Part shown: piece by piece, positions 13,091-24,641 of the stretch
Layout: every line of letters begins with the position of its first letter
Numbering within the stretch: position 1 is the stretch's first letter
Assembly (NCBI GenBank): GCA_023375675.1
Contig: JALQBC010000001.1
Coordinates: forward strand, 2,046,001-2,110,000
Source: Cytospora piceicola
Taxonomy: Eukaryota; Ascomycota; Sordariomycetes; Diaporthales; Cytosporaceae
Length of the DNA: 64,000 nucleotides
Reading direction: 5' to 3'
Translations under genes and position numbers: made by a program
Notes under the pieces: model-generated
Databases searched by the model: none
What the model was told of the DNA's origin: nothing
Seen by the model: only the letters and a program-made list of their open reading frames with translations

Positions 13091-16000
13091 ATGCCCGAGG
13101 GTTTATTCTAGCCTTACGTTATTAAAGATAAGTACGTGATTGTCGTTAAAGCAGTTTCTAGCTAGAAGGCTAGCGATAAAGTGTTCCCGGTCGGTTTTAA
13201 GAATGTTCTTACGTTAAAATTAAAGTTTAACAACTTTCGGAGGCATTTTAATAAGGATAACGCGTATATACACGGCCTTTCTTAACAGGAGCATAATAAA
13301 CGCCTTAAAGACGTTATAAACAGCTTCCGGTATAACTTTTACAAGATCTCGTTAGCTAATATTACTTCGGCGGAAGCTAACGAGTTCTTAAAGCTATAAG
13401 CCCTCGACTCCTTAACCGGCTAAAACATCCTCTTCCCTACTTTATTATTTAACGTATCTTTAAAGGCTTTTATACTATTCGTTTTTCGTTAAAAGGCCTT
13501 ATATTACTATATAAGGGCTAATCTTATAGTTATTATAAGCTTTTTTAATTAGGTAAAAGGCCCGGATATGTTTATTTTAGACCTTATAGTTACCGCCTGT
13601 TAGTAAAAGGTTTTACGAGATTTCGAAACGTTTTAGGATTAACGCCTTCCCGTTTTTTAATAGCTTACCGTTATCGTAAAGAACCTTACGACAGCTCGAC
13701 CTTTATTAAAGCTTATTAACCGGAAACGTTAAGCTTAGCTAAAGGAATAAGCCGAGATAACCGAGGACTTAAAGATAGTTTTTAAGACCGTTTTTACTAA
13801 GAGAAAGACGCGGGTTTTAAAAGAGAAGCTTATAAAGGCTAAATAAAACAGAACTCCGGTTTTTAAGCTCCGAATCGACAGAACTAGATTAGTAAATAAC
13901 ATATCGACTTAAAAGGCAGCCCGAATCTAACAGGGCTACCTAGCTATTTTTTAAAACTATAGCCTCGGCGAATCGGAGTTTAAAACCTATATACTTTTTA
14001 ATAATACGATTTATCCTTTTTATATCTTTTACTATAGCTAGCTACGCTCTATCGGCTATACGATCGGTACTTTATATACTATATTAGTTTCGTTAGATTT
14101 TTATAAAAAATATAATAAAGCTATAATACACTCCGACCTTAATAAGCCTAAACTAAGTATCTATTAAGAGCGGTTCTTCTTTTAGATTATTTACGACGTT
14201 TTATAATAAGTCGCTTAAGCCGTTTAAAAGGTTAGTAACCGGAGGACGGACGACCGCTATTCGTTAAACTTTATATTCGAAGTTTAATAGTCGATTACAG
14301 ACCGTTAAGGCTTCCCGATTATCTTATTCGAGAATAGTCTTTTCCGGTATATTACTACTATATAAAGACCTTCGAACTCGGTAATATTTTCAAGGTATTA
14401 AAGTCCCTTATTACCGGTAGTTAAACCTATTAAGTACCCGGACTTATTCGATCCGGTTAAAAGCTTTTAAAATAAGTTTCGTAACGTTACTTAAGATAGT
14501 AATATTACTAATAAGGTTATAGGCACCTCGGATCCCTTATTTTAGCTAGCTTAGTTTACTTACCTATTATAGATCTCGATAAGTAGATTATTTTAAAAGC
14601 TCGAACCCGAACTTAGTAAAAAGCGATAAGCTTTAAAAGAACGTTTTAAAATAAAAGCCCTTAACTTTTCGTTTTTAAACCTTAACCTGCCGGATTTTCT
14701 ATATATCTAACTTATAAATAGTTAAAACTAACTTCTTTCTTTCCGGTACTCTAATTATATTACCGGTAACTTCGACGTTAGCTAACTTTAATACTACCTT
14801 AACCGCTTTTATAGCGAGTAGAGGTATAGGTATAACAATTACTAAAGATTATTCTTTTATTAAAAAGCTTTAAAAGCTTATCGGGATATTAACTTTTATT
14901 TTAGTATAAAAGGGGTTTTCGATTAAGCTTACGAGTTTTTTTAAAAATATCTTTATTATAACTATATCGACTATGCCAGGAAGCAGGAGAGATTCGATAT
15001 AAAACATTACCTTAATAAACATTATTAGAGTTATATACCTTTAAAAGAGCGATCGTTTCCGACGATAGTTTACGAATACAGCTTTTACTAAGCAAGTAAA
15101 ATAAGTATTCTCGGTAAGTATTAATCCTCCCGGTTCTATTAATAGTATATAAACGACCGCGGTAAGCCTAATTAAAGGCTATCGAAAACGTTTTAATGCT
15201 CGATCTGTTATCTCGAAACTAATAATTAGTATAACTAAAAGAGATATAGAAGTTCGGAATCCTATAAAAAGGTTATCTTTTACTTTAACCTTTATTTTAA
15301 AGGTAAAATAGATATTATCAACGAGGCTACCGTTTAAACGTAAAAGGCTATTTAAAAGCCTTCTTTATCGTAAGTACTTTAGGATTTTTAAAATAATCGT
15401 AAGGCTATATAAGATCGCGGTTTATAAAAAAAGGGCTAAAACGACGAGTAAAAAGAAAAACCTGTTATATATTAAGCTTATAAACTAAGCTTTTAAAATA
15501 CAACTTATCGTAATATATATTTTAAATCTGTAGAACACGAATTCCGAGATCTTACCTTTATCCTGTTACCGCGGAGGTATTATTATTAGTTTTACGACTT
15601 CGAGACGAATATCTTTTACCGGTCGAAAAAATATATAGTAAAGCGTTATCTAGTATTTAAAAGTATGCTGTTAAACCTTATAAGGAAGGTTAAGAACCTT
15701 TTTAAAAGGCTTCGAGATATCCTTTTAAACGACGACGGTATTTCGACCGACTTAAGGGAACTTATATATCTTATATATTTTTATAGTTCTTTTCGCTAGT
15801 TAGTAAAACTTATAGAATACCGCTTAACAGGCAGATGCTATATAAACTGCGATATACTTAAGTCGATCGATAACGATATTTTGATCGCCTATATAAAGGC
15901 GTGCGTATATCTTAAAAGAGAAGGTTAGGTATTTACTAGACGTGTCGTTATTAGTAAAGGTATTACTAGATAATAGCCGGTTTCGAAAATTAAAAAGCCG

Positions 16001-16393
16001 ACCTTAAAACGTCGGAATTCTGACGATGATTACTCCTCGGAGAGACCTTTAAAGCGTTAGTGTCCGGAGGTGGAATTAGGTAGCGAAATCGAGACTACTG
16101 TATATCGGCGCTTATTACGGCTAGCCGCTATTCAGCCGTCGAGTAGCAGTATGTCGATACTGATGCAGGCGGTAACGTTAGACGACATTATAGACGAGGG
16201 TAAGGATAGCGCCGGTAGCGATAGTGGCGATGGTTCTGAGGCTGACTATGCCGACGATGGTTCTGAGGCTGACTATGCCGACGATGGTTCTGAGGCTGAC
16301 TATGCCGACGATGGTTCTGAGGCTGGAGAGGGTTCTGAGGCTGACTATGCCGACGATAGTAACGATGGTTTTGAGGGTGAACACTGGTTTTGA
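13091..16393 (+). pseudogene. RIP-decayed long reading frame with intact acidic C-terminal tail
   Basis: A single forward frame can be followed without frameshift from an ATG at 13091 to the TGA at 16391-16393, about 1,100 codons. It is broken by roughly 75 in-frame stops, every one TAA or TAG, as expected when CAA, CAG or TGG codons suffer RIP. In five sampled blocks between 13,441 and 14,700 (200 codons) this frame has 8 stops against 25 in the frame one base earlier, although stops become dense at 15,302-15,500. The last stop is at 16058-16060. From 16,070 the frame is clean and encodes a Ser-rich stretch followed by acidic repeats (unit DGSEADYAD). A Cys-x2-Cys pair survives at 15,197-15,208. 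The frame may start further upstream, because three in-frame 12-bp repeats lie just before the ATG. I do not recognise the family. A mobile-element protein is a guess from context only. Confidence 0.5.
16229..16354 (+). repeat. 27-bp coding minisatellite (acidic nonapeptide)
   Basis: Three perfect 27-bp units occupy 16229-16309. They are followed by a shortened 21-bp unit and one near-complete unit. In the frame of the decayed gene each unit encodes Asp-Gly-Ser-Glu-Ala-Asp-Tyr-Ala-Asp. The units are identical and free of C-to-T damage, unlike everything upstream, which places the array outside the mutated zone. Confidence 0.9.
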
Positions 16394-16399
16394 GGGTGC

Positions 16400-17172
16400 G
16401 AGGTGATATAAGGAGGGAATCGAGACCGAGACAGAGACAGAGACCAGTTGACGAGTGTAGTTTAGGTTGGATTAGATTGGATTGAATTTGATTGGGTTGG
16501 GTGGGAGTGTAAGGATCTTTAGATTGAACTTATGTGAATTTAGGCGTTAGGATATTACACGAACGATTATGACTATTTTAACTAGTTTGTCGCTTTTATC
16601 GCTTTTGGTTTTTGAGAGCCGGGGCCCTTTATAACTGACTTTCAGGCGATAATTCTCACGTCGCCCATGTCGCAATCCAGCAGCTATCCCTCTGGTATAC
16701 GTCACGTGTTCCGTGGCGGACCGACCGTGAAAGGCATTATAGCCATCTGTAGATCATCCGGCCAGACTGTTTGTAAGGCATTGTGGCCTTTCGTATCGCC
16801 TTTCCCACTCGGTGTGGCCCGGACCGACCGGGGCGGACCGGCCGTGAGAGGCATCGTGGCTATCGTAGATCTTCCGGGGCGGACCGACCGTGAGAGGCAT
16901 CGTAGCCTCCCGCATCGCCTTTCCCACTCGGTGTGGCCCAAGCCGACCGTGGCGGACCGACTGTGAGATGCACTGGAAACACCACCTACTTAGTCGGATG
17001 GGTAAATATAACACCCCGGGCTGGTATTGTGGTTCAGATGCACGAGTCCCACCGGTACTTCTTACCAGTACGTACAGCAGAAAGACGATACGGTCCACAA
17101 TAAGCACGAGCCAGAGATACCTGACAGGGTGATTAAAATTCGGCCTCCCACCCAGTACACGGCTACGGTCAG
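16400..17172. repeat. Minisatellite-rich spacer with imperfect 119-bp repeats
   Basis: From about 16,700 to 16,970 a motif GGCGGACCGACCGTGAGAGG recurs four to five times with variation. A larger segment containing ATCGCCTTTCCCACTCGGTG is repeated at an offset of 119 bp (16795 and 16914). Base composition here is normal for the window. Short open frames in the area follow the repeats and do not look like genes. Confidence 0.65.
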
Positions 17173-17922
17173 ATGAACAGAGGTCATTGGCTGGGGCTCG
17201 AGGGCGGGATGGAAGCTAGACGATCAGGACTCGAAGGTCGAGGTCGAGATGGAGACAGTGATAGTCACGATCAGGGTTCGAAGGCTAGCCTCGAAGGCTC
17301 GAAGGCAAACTCCAGAGACAAAGGTCTCAACTCACGATACATGTATCACACTCGAAAATGCACTCCAAAAACATGTATCAGACTCGAAATGCACTCTAGA
17401 AACAGGTCTCAAACTCGAGAATTTACTCTAGAGACAATGTCTCAGGAGTTGAGACCTACCAAAATCGGAAATTATCGCCTCTCGTTGTCGAGGCAGACGA
17501 TACAGGACCTGGCTACGTTCGCGGCGAGGCTGGGTGCGCTGGATCCTAGCGATGGGTGCTATAGTGTGTGTGAGCAGGGGAAGAGGGTCATCACTAAGAT
17601 TCTGGACCGGATACTGAGCCCGGAGCCCGTCCAGGCGAGACGGGACGGGGACGGTGGCTGCGACCAACCCCATCACACGGAGCAGCTGCAGCCTCAGGCC
17701 CAGGACGTCTTGTCCACCCAGATGGAGATGGATGCGCCTCAAAGTATGCTTGGGCCGGTGAACGGCATGGTCTTGGGTGTGCCGGATGGTTATGTGATGG
17801 AGATGATGGATGTCGGGATTGGTCTTGAGGCACCGATGAGTTTGGGACAGGATACGGACTTCATGCGGTGGCTCGACGGCATGGATTGGGAGCGCATAGA
17901 TAATTGGAGTGGGCGGATGTGA
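17173..17922 (+). pseudogene. C-terminal remnant of a fungal Zn2Cys6-type transcription factor gene
   Basis: The open frame encodes 249 residues. Only the part after the internal Met codon at 17437 looks conserved. It has a helix-forming stretch with Cys residues followed by ITKILDRIL, a Gln- and Met-rich linker, and an ending of the form FMRWLDGMDWERIDNW, which resembles the C-termini of many fungal Zn2Cys6 regulators. No zinc cluster or middle homology domain is present. The first 88 codons are encoded largely by a 31-32 bp imperfect minisatellite (about 17,318-17,450), so they are probably not original protein sequence. The fragment sits next to the RIP-mutated block, which suggests truncation by insertion or rearrangement. 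It could be a short expressed gene, but a broken remnant is more likely. Confidence 0.5.
17318..17450. repeat. 31-32 bp imperfect minisatellite
   Basis: Units of the form ACATGTATCAGACTCGAAAT plus CACTCTAGAA follow one another about four times, the last ones changed to ACAGGTCTCAAACTCGAGAA. A GGCTCGAAGG-type repeat precedes them (about 17,220-17,310). The array makes up the N-terminal part of the overlapping open frame. Confidence 0.6.
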
Positions 17923-18808
17923 TCTGTAGTCGAAGTGTCTGGGATGGAAGTACCGACGTCTTTTGTTCCACTCTTCTCTCACTGTCAGTGACCGTTAAAG
18001 CTGGGTTTTGGATTATTATGGTCACATATGGAGTTAGCGGAAGGCACACGGTAGAGTGCCTACTTCTTAAGCCACAGGCTTTATCCGAAGCGCACACAAT
18101 CGACTAGGTCATTGATGATCAACGAGTTCATTTTCTAATGAATATCTGAGTGTCTGCCTGTCTCAAGTTTCAAAGGTGCCCCGGGATGCCAGAGGGCAGA
18201 GGTATGTATAAGGAAACCCGTTGTCTGCCATCAGAGACAAGCCCAATGCTATAACAGAGTCCCTATGTGGATACCCTGTGAATCTCCTTATGGCAGAGCC
18301 ATATTTAACGATGCTACTGCTCAAGGAGAGCAAAAGGCTGACGGACCACGAGCATCTCCAATATGCTCCCGATTGCACCTAGTATTATGCCCGGGGACCC
18401 CATGAAGGAAAACAAAAGCATCATGTATTGATCTACCACCCAAAAAATCCCAAGGATACCATAGTCTTCGAGTAGACTGGTGTATGAGCGAGGCAGGTCG
18501 GGTAGCATGAAAGGCGGCTAGGTTCGGGCTACCAGGCGAGCCAGCTGTGTGGCTATGCAAAACAAATGATGATAGTTAGTGCGTGTACTTGACCACAAAT
18601 AAGGGTGGGAGGTGGGGGGGGGGGGCGTTAGATATTTCCTTACCAACACAGCGTTCATCCCTGGGCGACAAGTCCCAAGATACCATAGCCAATCTCACCA
18701 TTTCTTGATCACACTGCCATCATAATCTGACCTCCAAAAGCAGACATGTCCTCGTTCGCTGGAACCAAGTATCAGAAGCCAATAAGCCGACGGGACTTCA
18801 TACGTAGT
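17923..18808. other. Intergenic, no gene seen
   Basis: This stretch holds a 12-base poly-G run (18614-18625) and only short overlapping frames. One minus-strand frame (18314-18508) is hydrophobic but has no supporting feature. Confidence 0.5.
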
Positions 18809-20743
18809 CTACCACATGCCACTCTTGCTGAGTTCACCCCAGCCTGTGTTGTTCACTTTCCGTCCAGCGCGGTTCTCCTGGCCAGACTTATTAGTGGTCT
18901 TCTTCGTGTCATGCACAGCTCTTCGGTTGCTCTTGAAGGCTCCTCCTTCTCCTCCAGCAGTCTTGGTGGCATTTTCACATGGGGCGTACCAGAAGTCCTC
19001 AGAATCGTCACGCTGATACTGCTCGTGCTCATACTTGCCCTCGAACTGGGAGCGGTAGACTTCGCTATCCCCTAGACCGCCGACACCACGGCTATGGTCA
19101 AGGTCGTACTTCTGCTGTTGATCGTCCTCGCTGTCTGTCTGGACCTGTGCCTGATTATGATGCCCGGCGTCAGCCCTAGGCTTTTTTCCCAGGCCCGCTG
19201 TGTTCCAGTGTGGTAGATGACTCGACCGCCGGAACTTGGCGACCGGAGAGCCCCTGGTGATCCAGCCCGGACCGATGATGGGTGAGGGGGAGCCGTAAGG
19301 AGGAGAGCGATAGGATGGAGACTTTGCCTGGGCCTGGACCTGGGGTTGGGGCTGCTGCGGCCAGCCCAAAAAAGAGTATTGCCGGCGGGGAGGGCTCCAG
19401 TCACTTCCTCTGTAGTCTTCGGAATGGTTGTGCGTCTTTCGACTAACCTGGTTGGCAAGTCCGTCATCGCGATGAGAAGTGAGGGCAGTCTGGACAGTAG
19501 GAGCAAATTCGTTAAGATCATAGGTGTAGGCTGTGTGCGCGTGTCTCTGGTCAGCGTCGTCCTCCTGATTGTGTGTGGCATTGCGTCGTCGACCACCCTC
19601 ATTCATCAACACAGTATTATGGGTGCTGCGGCTACCACATGGATGGTTCTGGACGTAGTCGCAAGGGCGGAGGAAGAAGCCCTTCGCTCCGTTCTGGGCA
19701 CCGTCACCAGATTTTCGTACACTCTCACTCTTGGAACGAGGAGCGATCGTGTACAGATTCTTTCTGATATCTCTGTAATACCGCGCGCCCCAGGATATGT
19801 CTTCCTCTGGACTTGAACCATCGGAAGGGGGACCGGGGTCTCCAGTTGGTCGCATGTGGTATGACACAGATGTCCGCATGTTGTTGGCATTAGGAAGTGG
19901 GATTTTCCTACCAGCATTGTTGCCATCGTGCTGGTTATCCTCATAGCTGAAGTCGTCTTTGGCGGTCAGGGTGGTGGGGAAGTTACCGTAGTCATCGAGA
20001 GGCACGTTGCCAGCCTCCTGATCTCCGCGGACAGAGTCTTCGGCGCCAGTGTACCAGCCCTTCTCTGTGAGAACCGGGTTGGGCTCCTCCTCTTCATCCC
20101 CTCCCTGGAAATGTCCACAGTTCTTGTCAGCATACTCTTCCTCATCAGGGTAGCAATTCGACTCTCCCACTTCCAGACCGATCGCCCCCTTGCAATCCTT
20201 TAAATCAGGAATGAGCTTGGCCGAGCGTCGAAACTTCTCAGATGCGCCTGCCCATCCGCTGGCGCAAGCAGCACCATCTGATCGCTGAAGCTTGGGAGAG
20301 GTCTCCGAGTCTGTATAGTTGTACTTGGACTTGGAGGTCCTGGACTTTGTGATGCTCACCTGCCCGTCATGTACGACACCATCCATGAAAGGACTGGTGT
20401 GGTTGCCCACGCCGCTCGTGTCGGCCACCTGGTTTAGAGGGCCGACGTTAGAGTTTCGTCCATCAGGAAATGGGAACATGTATCTCTTGGTAATGGGCTC
20501 AGCTACGTTGATGAAAATATGGGCGCCATCGCGGACAACACTGTAGGCGCTGGGGTCGACCTCGACCCAGTTGCTGAGCAAGCTTCCGTCCTCCACGTCA
20601 GGCTTGAACAAGATGAGCACACTGAAGACAGAGGCCAGCATGGGAAATTGTTTGCGGATCTCCCGCTTGAGATCCTGGTAGGTTGCAGGCTTGGCAACCA
20701 TCACGGTGCGGTCGCCGAAAGTGAGGTAAAGGTAGGTCGACAT
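18809..20743 (-). CDS. Protein with N-terminal ubiquitin/PB1-like domain and long disordered tail
   Basis: Single exon, 644 residues. The upstream in-frame extension to 20851 begins with TTG, so the ATG at 20743 is taken as the start. Residues 1 to about 80 (MSTYLYLTFGDRTVMVAKPA onward, ending near HIFINV) show the alternating pattern of a small beta-grasp domain of the kind found at the N-termini of fungal ubiquitin-like and PB1-like proteins. This is a resemblance, not a firm assignment. The rest is low complexity: acidic patches (DEEEYADK, GGDEEEEPN), a Gln/Pro run (WPQQPQPQVQAQAK), a Ser/Pro region near SPSYRSPPYGSPSP, and a basic C-terminus rich in Lys and Asn. No membrane segment or signal peptide is visible. 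The protein is probably intracellular and possibly a scaffold. Function unknown. Confidence 0.75.
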   Translation of the reverse strand: MSTYLYLTFGDRTVMVAKPATYQDLKREIRKQFPMLASVFSVLILFKPDVEDGSLLSNWVEVDPSAYSVVRDGAHIFINVAEPITKRYMFPFPDGRNSNVGPLNQVADTSGVGNHTSPFMDGVVHDGQVSITKSRTSKSKYNYTDSETSPKLQRSDGAACASGWAGASEKFRRSAKLIPDLKDCKGAIGLEVGESNCYPDEEEYADKNCGHFQGGDEEEEPNPVLTEKGWYTGAEDSVRGDQEAGNVPLDDYGNFPTTLTAKDDFSYEDNQHDGNNAGRKIPLPNANNMRTSVSYHMRPTGDPGPPSDGSSPEEDISWGARYYRDIRKNLYTIAPRSKSESVRKSGDGAQNGAKGFFLRPCDYVQNHPCGSRSTHNTVLMNEGGRRRNATHNQEDDADQRHAHTAYTYDLNEFAPTVQTALTSHRDDGLANQVSRKTHNHSEDYRGSDWSPPRRQYSFLGWPQQPQPQVQAQAKSPSYRSPPYGSPSPIIGPGWITRGSPVAKFRRSSHLPHWNTAGLGKKPRADAGHHNQAQVQTDSEDDQQQKYDLDHSRGVGGLGDSEVYRSQFEGKYEHEQYQRDDSEDFWYAPCENATKTAGGEGGAFKSNRRAVHDTKKTTNKSGQENRAGRKVNNTGWGELSKSGMW

Positions 20744-23700
20744 CTTGAAATAGCCAATGTTGGTTGAGAAGTCGAAGAAGTTGGTATGGCACGGTTGTCT
20801 GATTGATAGTGAACAAAGATCGTCGAGTATGCAACGGTCGTCGATTAGCAAAGTGCTCGAAGTGAAGCTTTGTGATTGGTCACCGACGAGTTAGAAGAGG
20901 TCTGAACAAATAGGTCGAGCTTTTGAATTTAGCTAGGAGAGCCTGGGTGACTGGGTTGTTGACTGTCTGGGGTTGGAAGTGGTGAACGCAACCTGCTGCA
21001 ATTGGTCGTGGAGCCTGAGACAGACTTCAGACGAAGTCTTCTTCAGGTGACTAGTAGAACAATGGAAAGCTTCGCTTGGAATGGCCGTGCCTGCTTTTCA
21101 GGGCTTATTATGGGCCTGGGATCTTGTGCACCCTGCACAAGAACCCTGGTGTATAAACTCTGATGTACTGAAGTGATGCAGTATTTGGGACGAATGGTGC
21201 TTGGTGTGACTGGTGAAAATCCAGAGAAAGACCGTTTGCCTTGATATTATTCCCCCTTGGTGCAGTTAGAGAAGAAGTAGTGGTTATCTGTTTCGATGCC
21301 CTCCTGGTGTTGTCCAGTGCTCGATACAGTGTTGATCAGGCTGGCTGAAGAGCACCCAGACACAAGATGTTTCTGACTCTGATTGTTTGAGTTGTTATGT
21401 TTGCTGGTCGACCAGAGAAAAGAAGGAGTGACCCAAGGTCCATTCGTTCTGTGGAGAAATCTTGAGAAAAATCTCCTTATACTGGAGAAGCCACTGTTGT
21501 CCGAGGTCCAGAAGACAAGAGGAGAGTCGACGCAGCAAGTTTGAAGAGCGGCCGCTACAAGACAAAGCAATGAATCTTGTTTTAAGGTCACGTATTTGTT
21601 GGGCAATGAGGTAGAGCAGAGGCCCCCTTTGCCGAGTTGAGAGTTCAGATGCCCAGTAGCCGTGTGATGTCTGGCGAGGATCCGCTTGTGGAGTTTTGTT
21701 TGTAAGATGTTTGGCAGGAAGAAAATAAAGGCCAGGAAATTTTCGGAGGTAAGTTGTGTTCCAAGAGAGGAAGGTTGTCAGGGATGGCAGGCTCTCGAAC
21801 TATCTCTAGGGATCACGAGGCAGAAGTTGTGACTGAGTTTCGTAGGGGATGGTTTGGTATCCAGTTCCCCAAGACTGCCCCAGGGTGACTGTTGTGAGTA
21901 TATAGTCGCTCCGGCAATCTCATCAACGAAGTGAATAACCGCGGTCGATAAGTTTGAGATGAATGGTCTCGGAGAGCAAAGCTTCCCGGAATAGTTATTC
22001 GACAAAGATGCGCTTTCTAAATTCAACCATAAATCTCCTTTCTTGTTAAGAGGCATGCCAAATAGTGCGCTTGGTCAGTTGTAGCCAACCAACAAATCGA
22101 ATACTTGAGTACCCTTCACCGAAGGATGATGGAGAAGTGGTAGAACTTACATGTGTGGTATCTGTTGTGCTCTAAAAGCCTTCTTGACCACAGTTGGGGG
22201 TGTTTGGGATGTTTGGCTTCCAATGGAGCCTGACTCCGAAACTCAGGAAAGTTTCTTGTAGTACCTAGGTATCCAGGGAAAGTGTAAGCCGCGTCTGGCA
22301 ATATAGAGCACGACCTTTCGCAAAGGAGTGGTTTTGTCCCCGCTTCTAATGGTTAGAGGTCCTGGGGTAGCAAGCTTGTGGCTTAACCCAGTGCTATGGT
22401 GGAAGGAAGATCCGAGTGGATAGACTATTCAGGAAAGAGGTTCCAGTACCTCAAGCAATTGTGTAAGCTTTAATACGTGGCAGAGCTACGTTGTCGACTT
22501 GTCTCAGTGTGAAAACGGTTCTGTTGAAAGAATGTGACAACCTGATCTAGCGATGTCGTTTGAGGCGGACGCTCAGTCCAGTTCTCTGTAGGCCAAAGGC
22601 GGAAGATATGCAAGGGAGGGTTCGGTCCTTATCCGGGTAAGTTGATGAGAAATGGCCGCAACTGCGTGAGACGTTACAAAGATTTTGAAGTAAACAGACA
22701 GCGGAGTTTCGAGAGGAGATGAGAAATTGCAAACACCCGGGATTAAATTTTATGTACCTGTGCAGACTGGACCTTGGATACGAGTGTGCTGGAGCCCATA
22801 CATATATATAGATGATGGAAAGAGGGAGTTAGTAGATCGTTGAAGCTTGGGTCTCAGTGGAAGGACTACAATAGTGGAGACGTAGACCTTGAAACACATC
22901 CTGATGGAAATTCTAGGGAGGAAAGTAGTTGTGATATAAAGTGAAATTAATTGTGCTTAGGCATACAAAATACAGATGGCGCTGCATTAATTGCCCGAGA
23001 TATCATACCGCTTGTTTTGCATTTCCGTATAAAGTTCAACACAAATCTTCCTATATACCCAAACTTAAATATCTGACAATTCTCTTAAAAAGGATTGGAA
23101 GCCACTTAGGCTAAATAAATATGATTAATGATATACCATCATTATATGTCTGTCGCCTCTTCCAGATGTCTGGATTGAATTAGCCGAGAACATATTGTTT
23201 AGACAGGATTGTATTTAAAGTACAAGCCCAGGAGATAGATGTTTATAACACAACAAAGGCATCTTGGAGACATCTGGAAGACAGCAAGAATGAGCAGCTT
23301 GAGGGTCCTTGCACCCGAATTTGAAGTTTAGAGTGATCACTCCCTAGGCCGTACATGCACTTTTCGGAATACCTACTGGTTGATGAAGAGGCTCCGGGAT
23401 AGATGAAAAACCTATTCACCATGACAAAACCCATAGTAGACTGGAGAACCTTTTGGCGGCCACCTCCAGTTATCTTGCTTTACTTCGGGGATGACGCCTT
23501 ACTTGATACATGTAGTATTTGCAATTCGGGCACATATCCAGAGCACTTCCCTGAGAAGACCCGCACCTGGAGAAAGCATGGATTGTCCTCATATGTTTTG
23601 CATCTGAAAGTCTTGACAGTCCAGGTTGGTATCGAGTTGAGGGGATATGCTGCCTGCCTTACTATCTACTTCGTGCCGAGGCTGTGGCTATGAAAAGCTT

Positions 23701-24641
23701 GGAAGACTCTCTACTACAGGACAAGGGCCGGTCGGTAACAGTGTTTCAATCCGGATTACTACTTGTATATCTAGGGACGACTATGGGGAAGTTGCGGCCG
23801 GTCCTGTATCAAATATATATCACGGAGGACTTGTAAGTCGAACCTGTAGATCACAGGTTCTAAGTAGACCAGCGCAGGAGGAACCCAGTCTCGAAGGACA
23901 TCGGAGGAGGAGCCAACATACTCAAAGAAGGCACGGTGATCTAGGGGGTTATATTTCTACCAAACTACCTAGGTATCCTCTAGCCTCAATAGACAATCAG
24001 GTCCTTCATCCCGGCAACTTGAAGTTCTTGCACACGACATGCACTTCAGATACTAAGAAAGCATTGCACATCGAAATTAGTAGCACGTGCTATCTTGCTT
24101 ATTTAACATCTATTGCCGCCGTTTTTGGGCTTGTTGATATCTTACATGCCAGCTAGCGAGTAAACCACTTTCCCAGTCTCCGACCCACTTGCAAATGTCA
24201 AGCATTACAGTGGATGCTGAACCCAAACATGTTTCCGCCCGGTCTCTTCTCCTTTTTGTCTAGCCCTTCCCGAACTTTTGTGCTTTTGTAGCCCAAATAC
24301 GAATGAGATCTATGACAAAGAAGCCATCGAACAGCTAATCCAGCGATGGTCACATGAGATGGTCAAAGATGTGGATGTGCGCCCAAGCCCAAGATGCCGC
24401 AGAGCATTTGAAGAGCTCTCTACATGATAAGGTATCGTGGCGGAGCGCCCAGCTTAGTGAGAGAGCGCAAAACAAAGGAAAATATTATCAGACAGGTTTC
24501 ATTATCATAACGAAAAAAGAAATGATTCAGGCCAGGGGTGACCGCGAGGTCCTTCGAAATTTGATGAGTAGATCGCGGTCACGCCGTCCATGAGCGTATT
24601 TGGTGAGGCAGTGCGTTGAGTGTACCAGTGGGGAGCCACCT
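20744..24641. other. 3.9 kb gene-free stretch
   Basis: I find only short frames without family resemblance, for example 21247-21606 on the minus strand and 23647-24156 on the plus strand. Composition is normal and not RIP-like. Two exact ACCTAGGT palindromes lie here (22263 and 23967). The right part may include 3' untranslated sequence of the next gene and the left part the promoter and leader of the preceding one. Confidence 0.5.

Larger units (their letters stand above)
1..16060. repeat. RIP-mutated AT-rich block (decayed mobile or repeated DNA)
   Basis: No open frame of useful length exists on either strand for 16 kb, in sharp contrast to the rest of the window. CpA and TpG are nearly absent and TpA is very frequent, while CpG (acg, tcg, ccg) is still common. 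That is the signature of repeat-induced point mutation in ascomycetes, which turns CpA into TpA on both strands of duplicated DNA. The block therefore most likely derives from a formerly repeated element or several nested ones. It contains several tandem repeats, listed separately, and at least one decayed gene. I could not assign a transposon class: no clear terminal repeats, target-site duplication or recognisable transposase or reverse transcriptase motif was found by eye. The left edge lies outside the window. The right edge is abrupt, at about 16,020-16,060. Confidence 0.9.

Noticed and set aside
18314..18508. Hydrophobic 64-codon minus-strand frame
   Set aside because: Isolated, with no promoter or family features, and overlapped by another frame of similar length.
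21247..21606. 119-codon minus-strand frame in the long intergenic region
   Set aside because: Low-complexity Ser/Asn-rich translation with no recognisable domain; likely chance.
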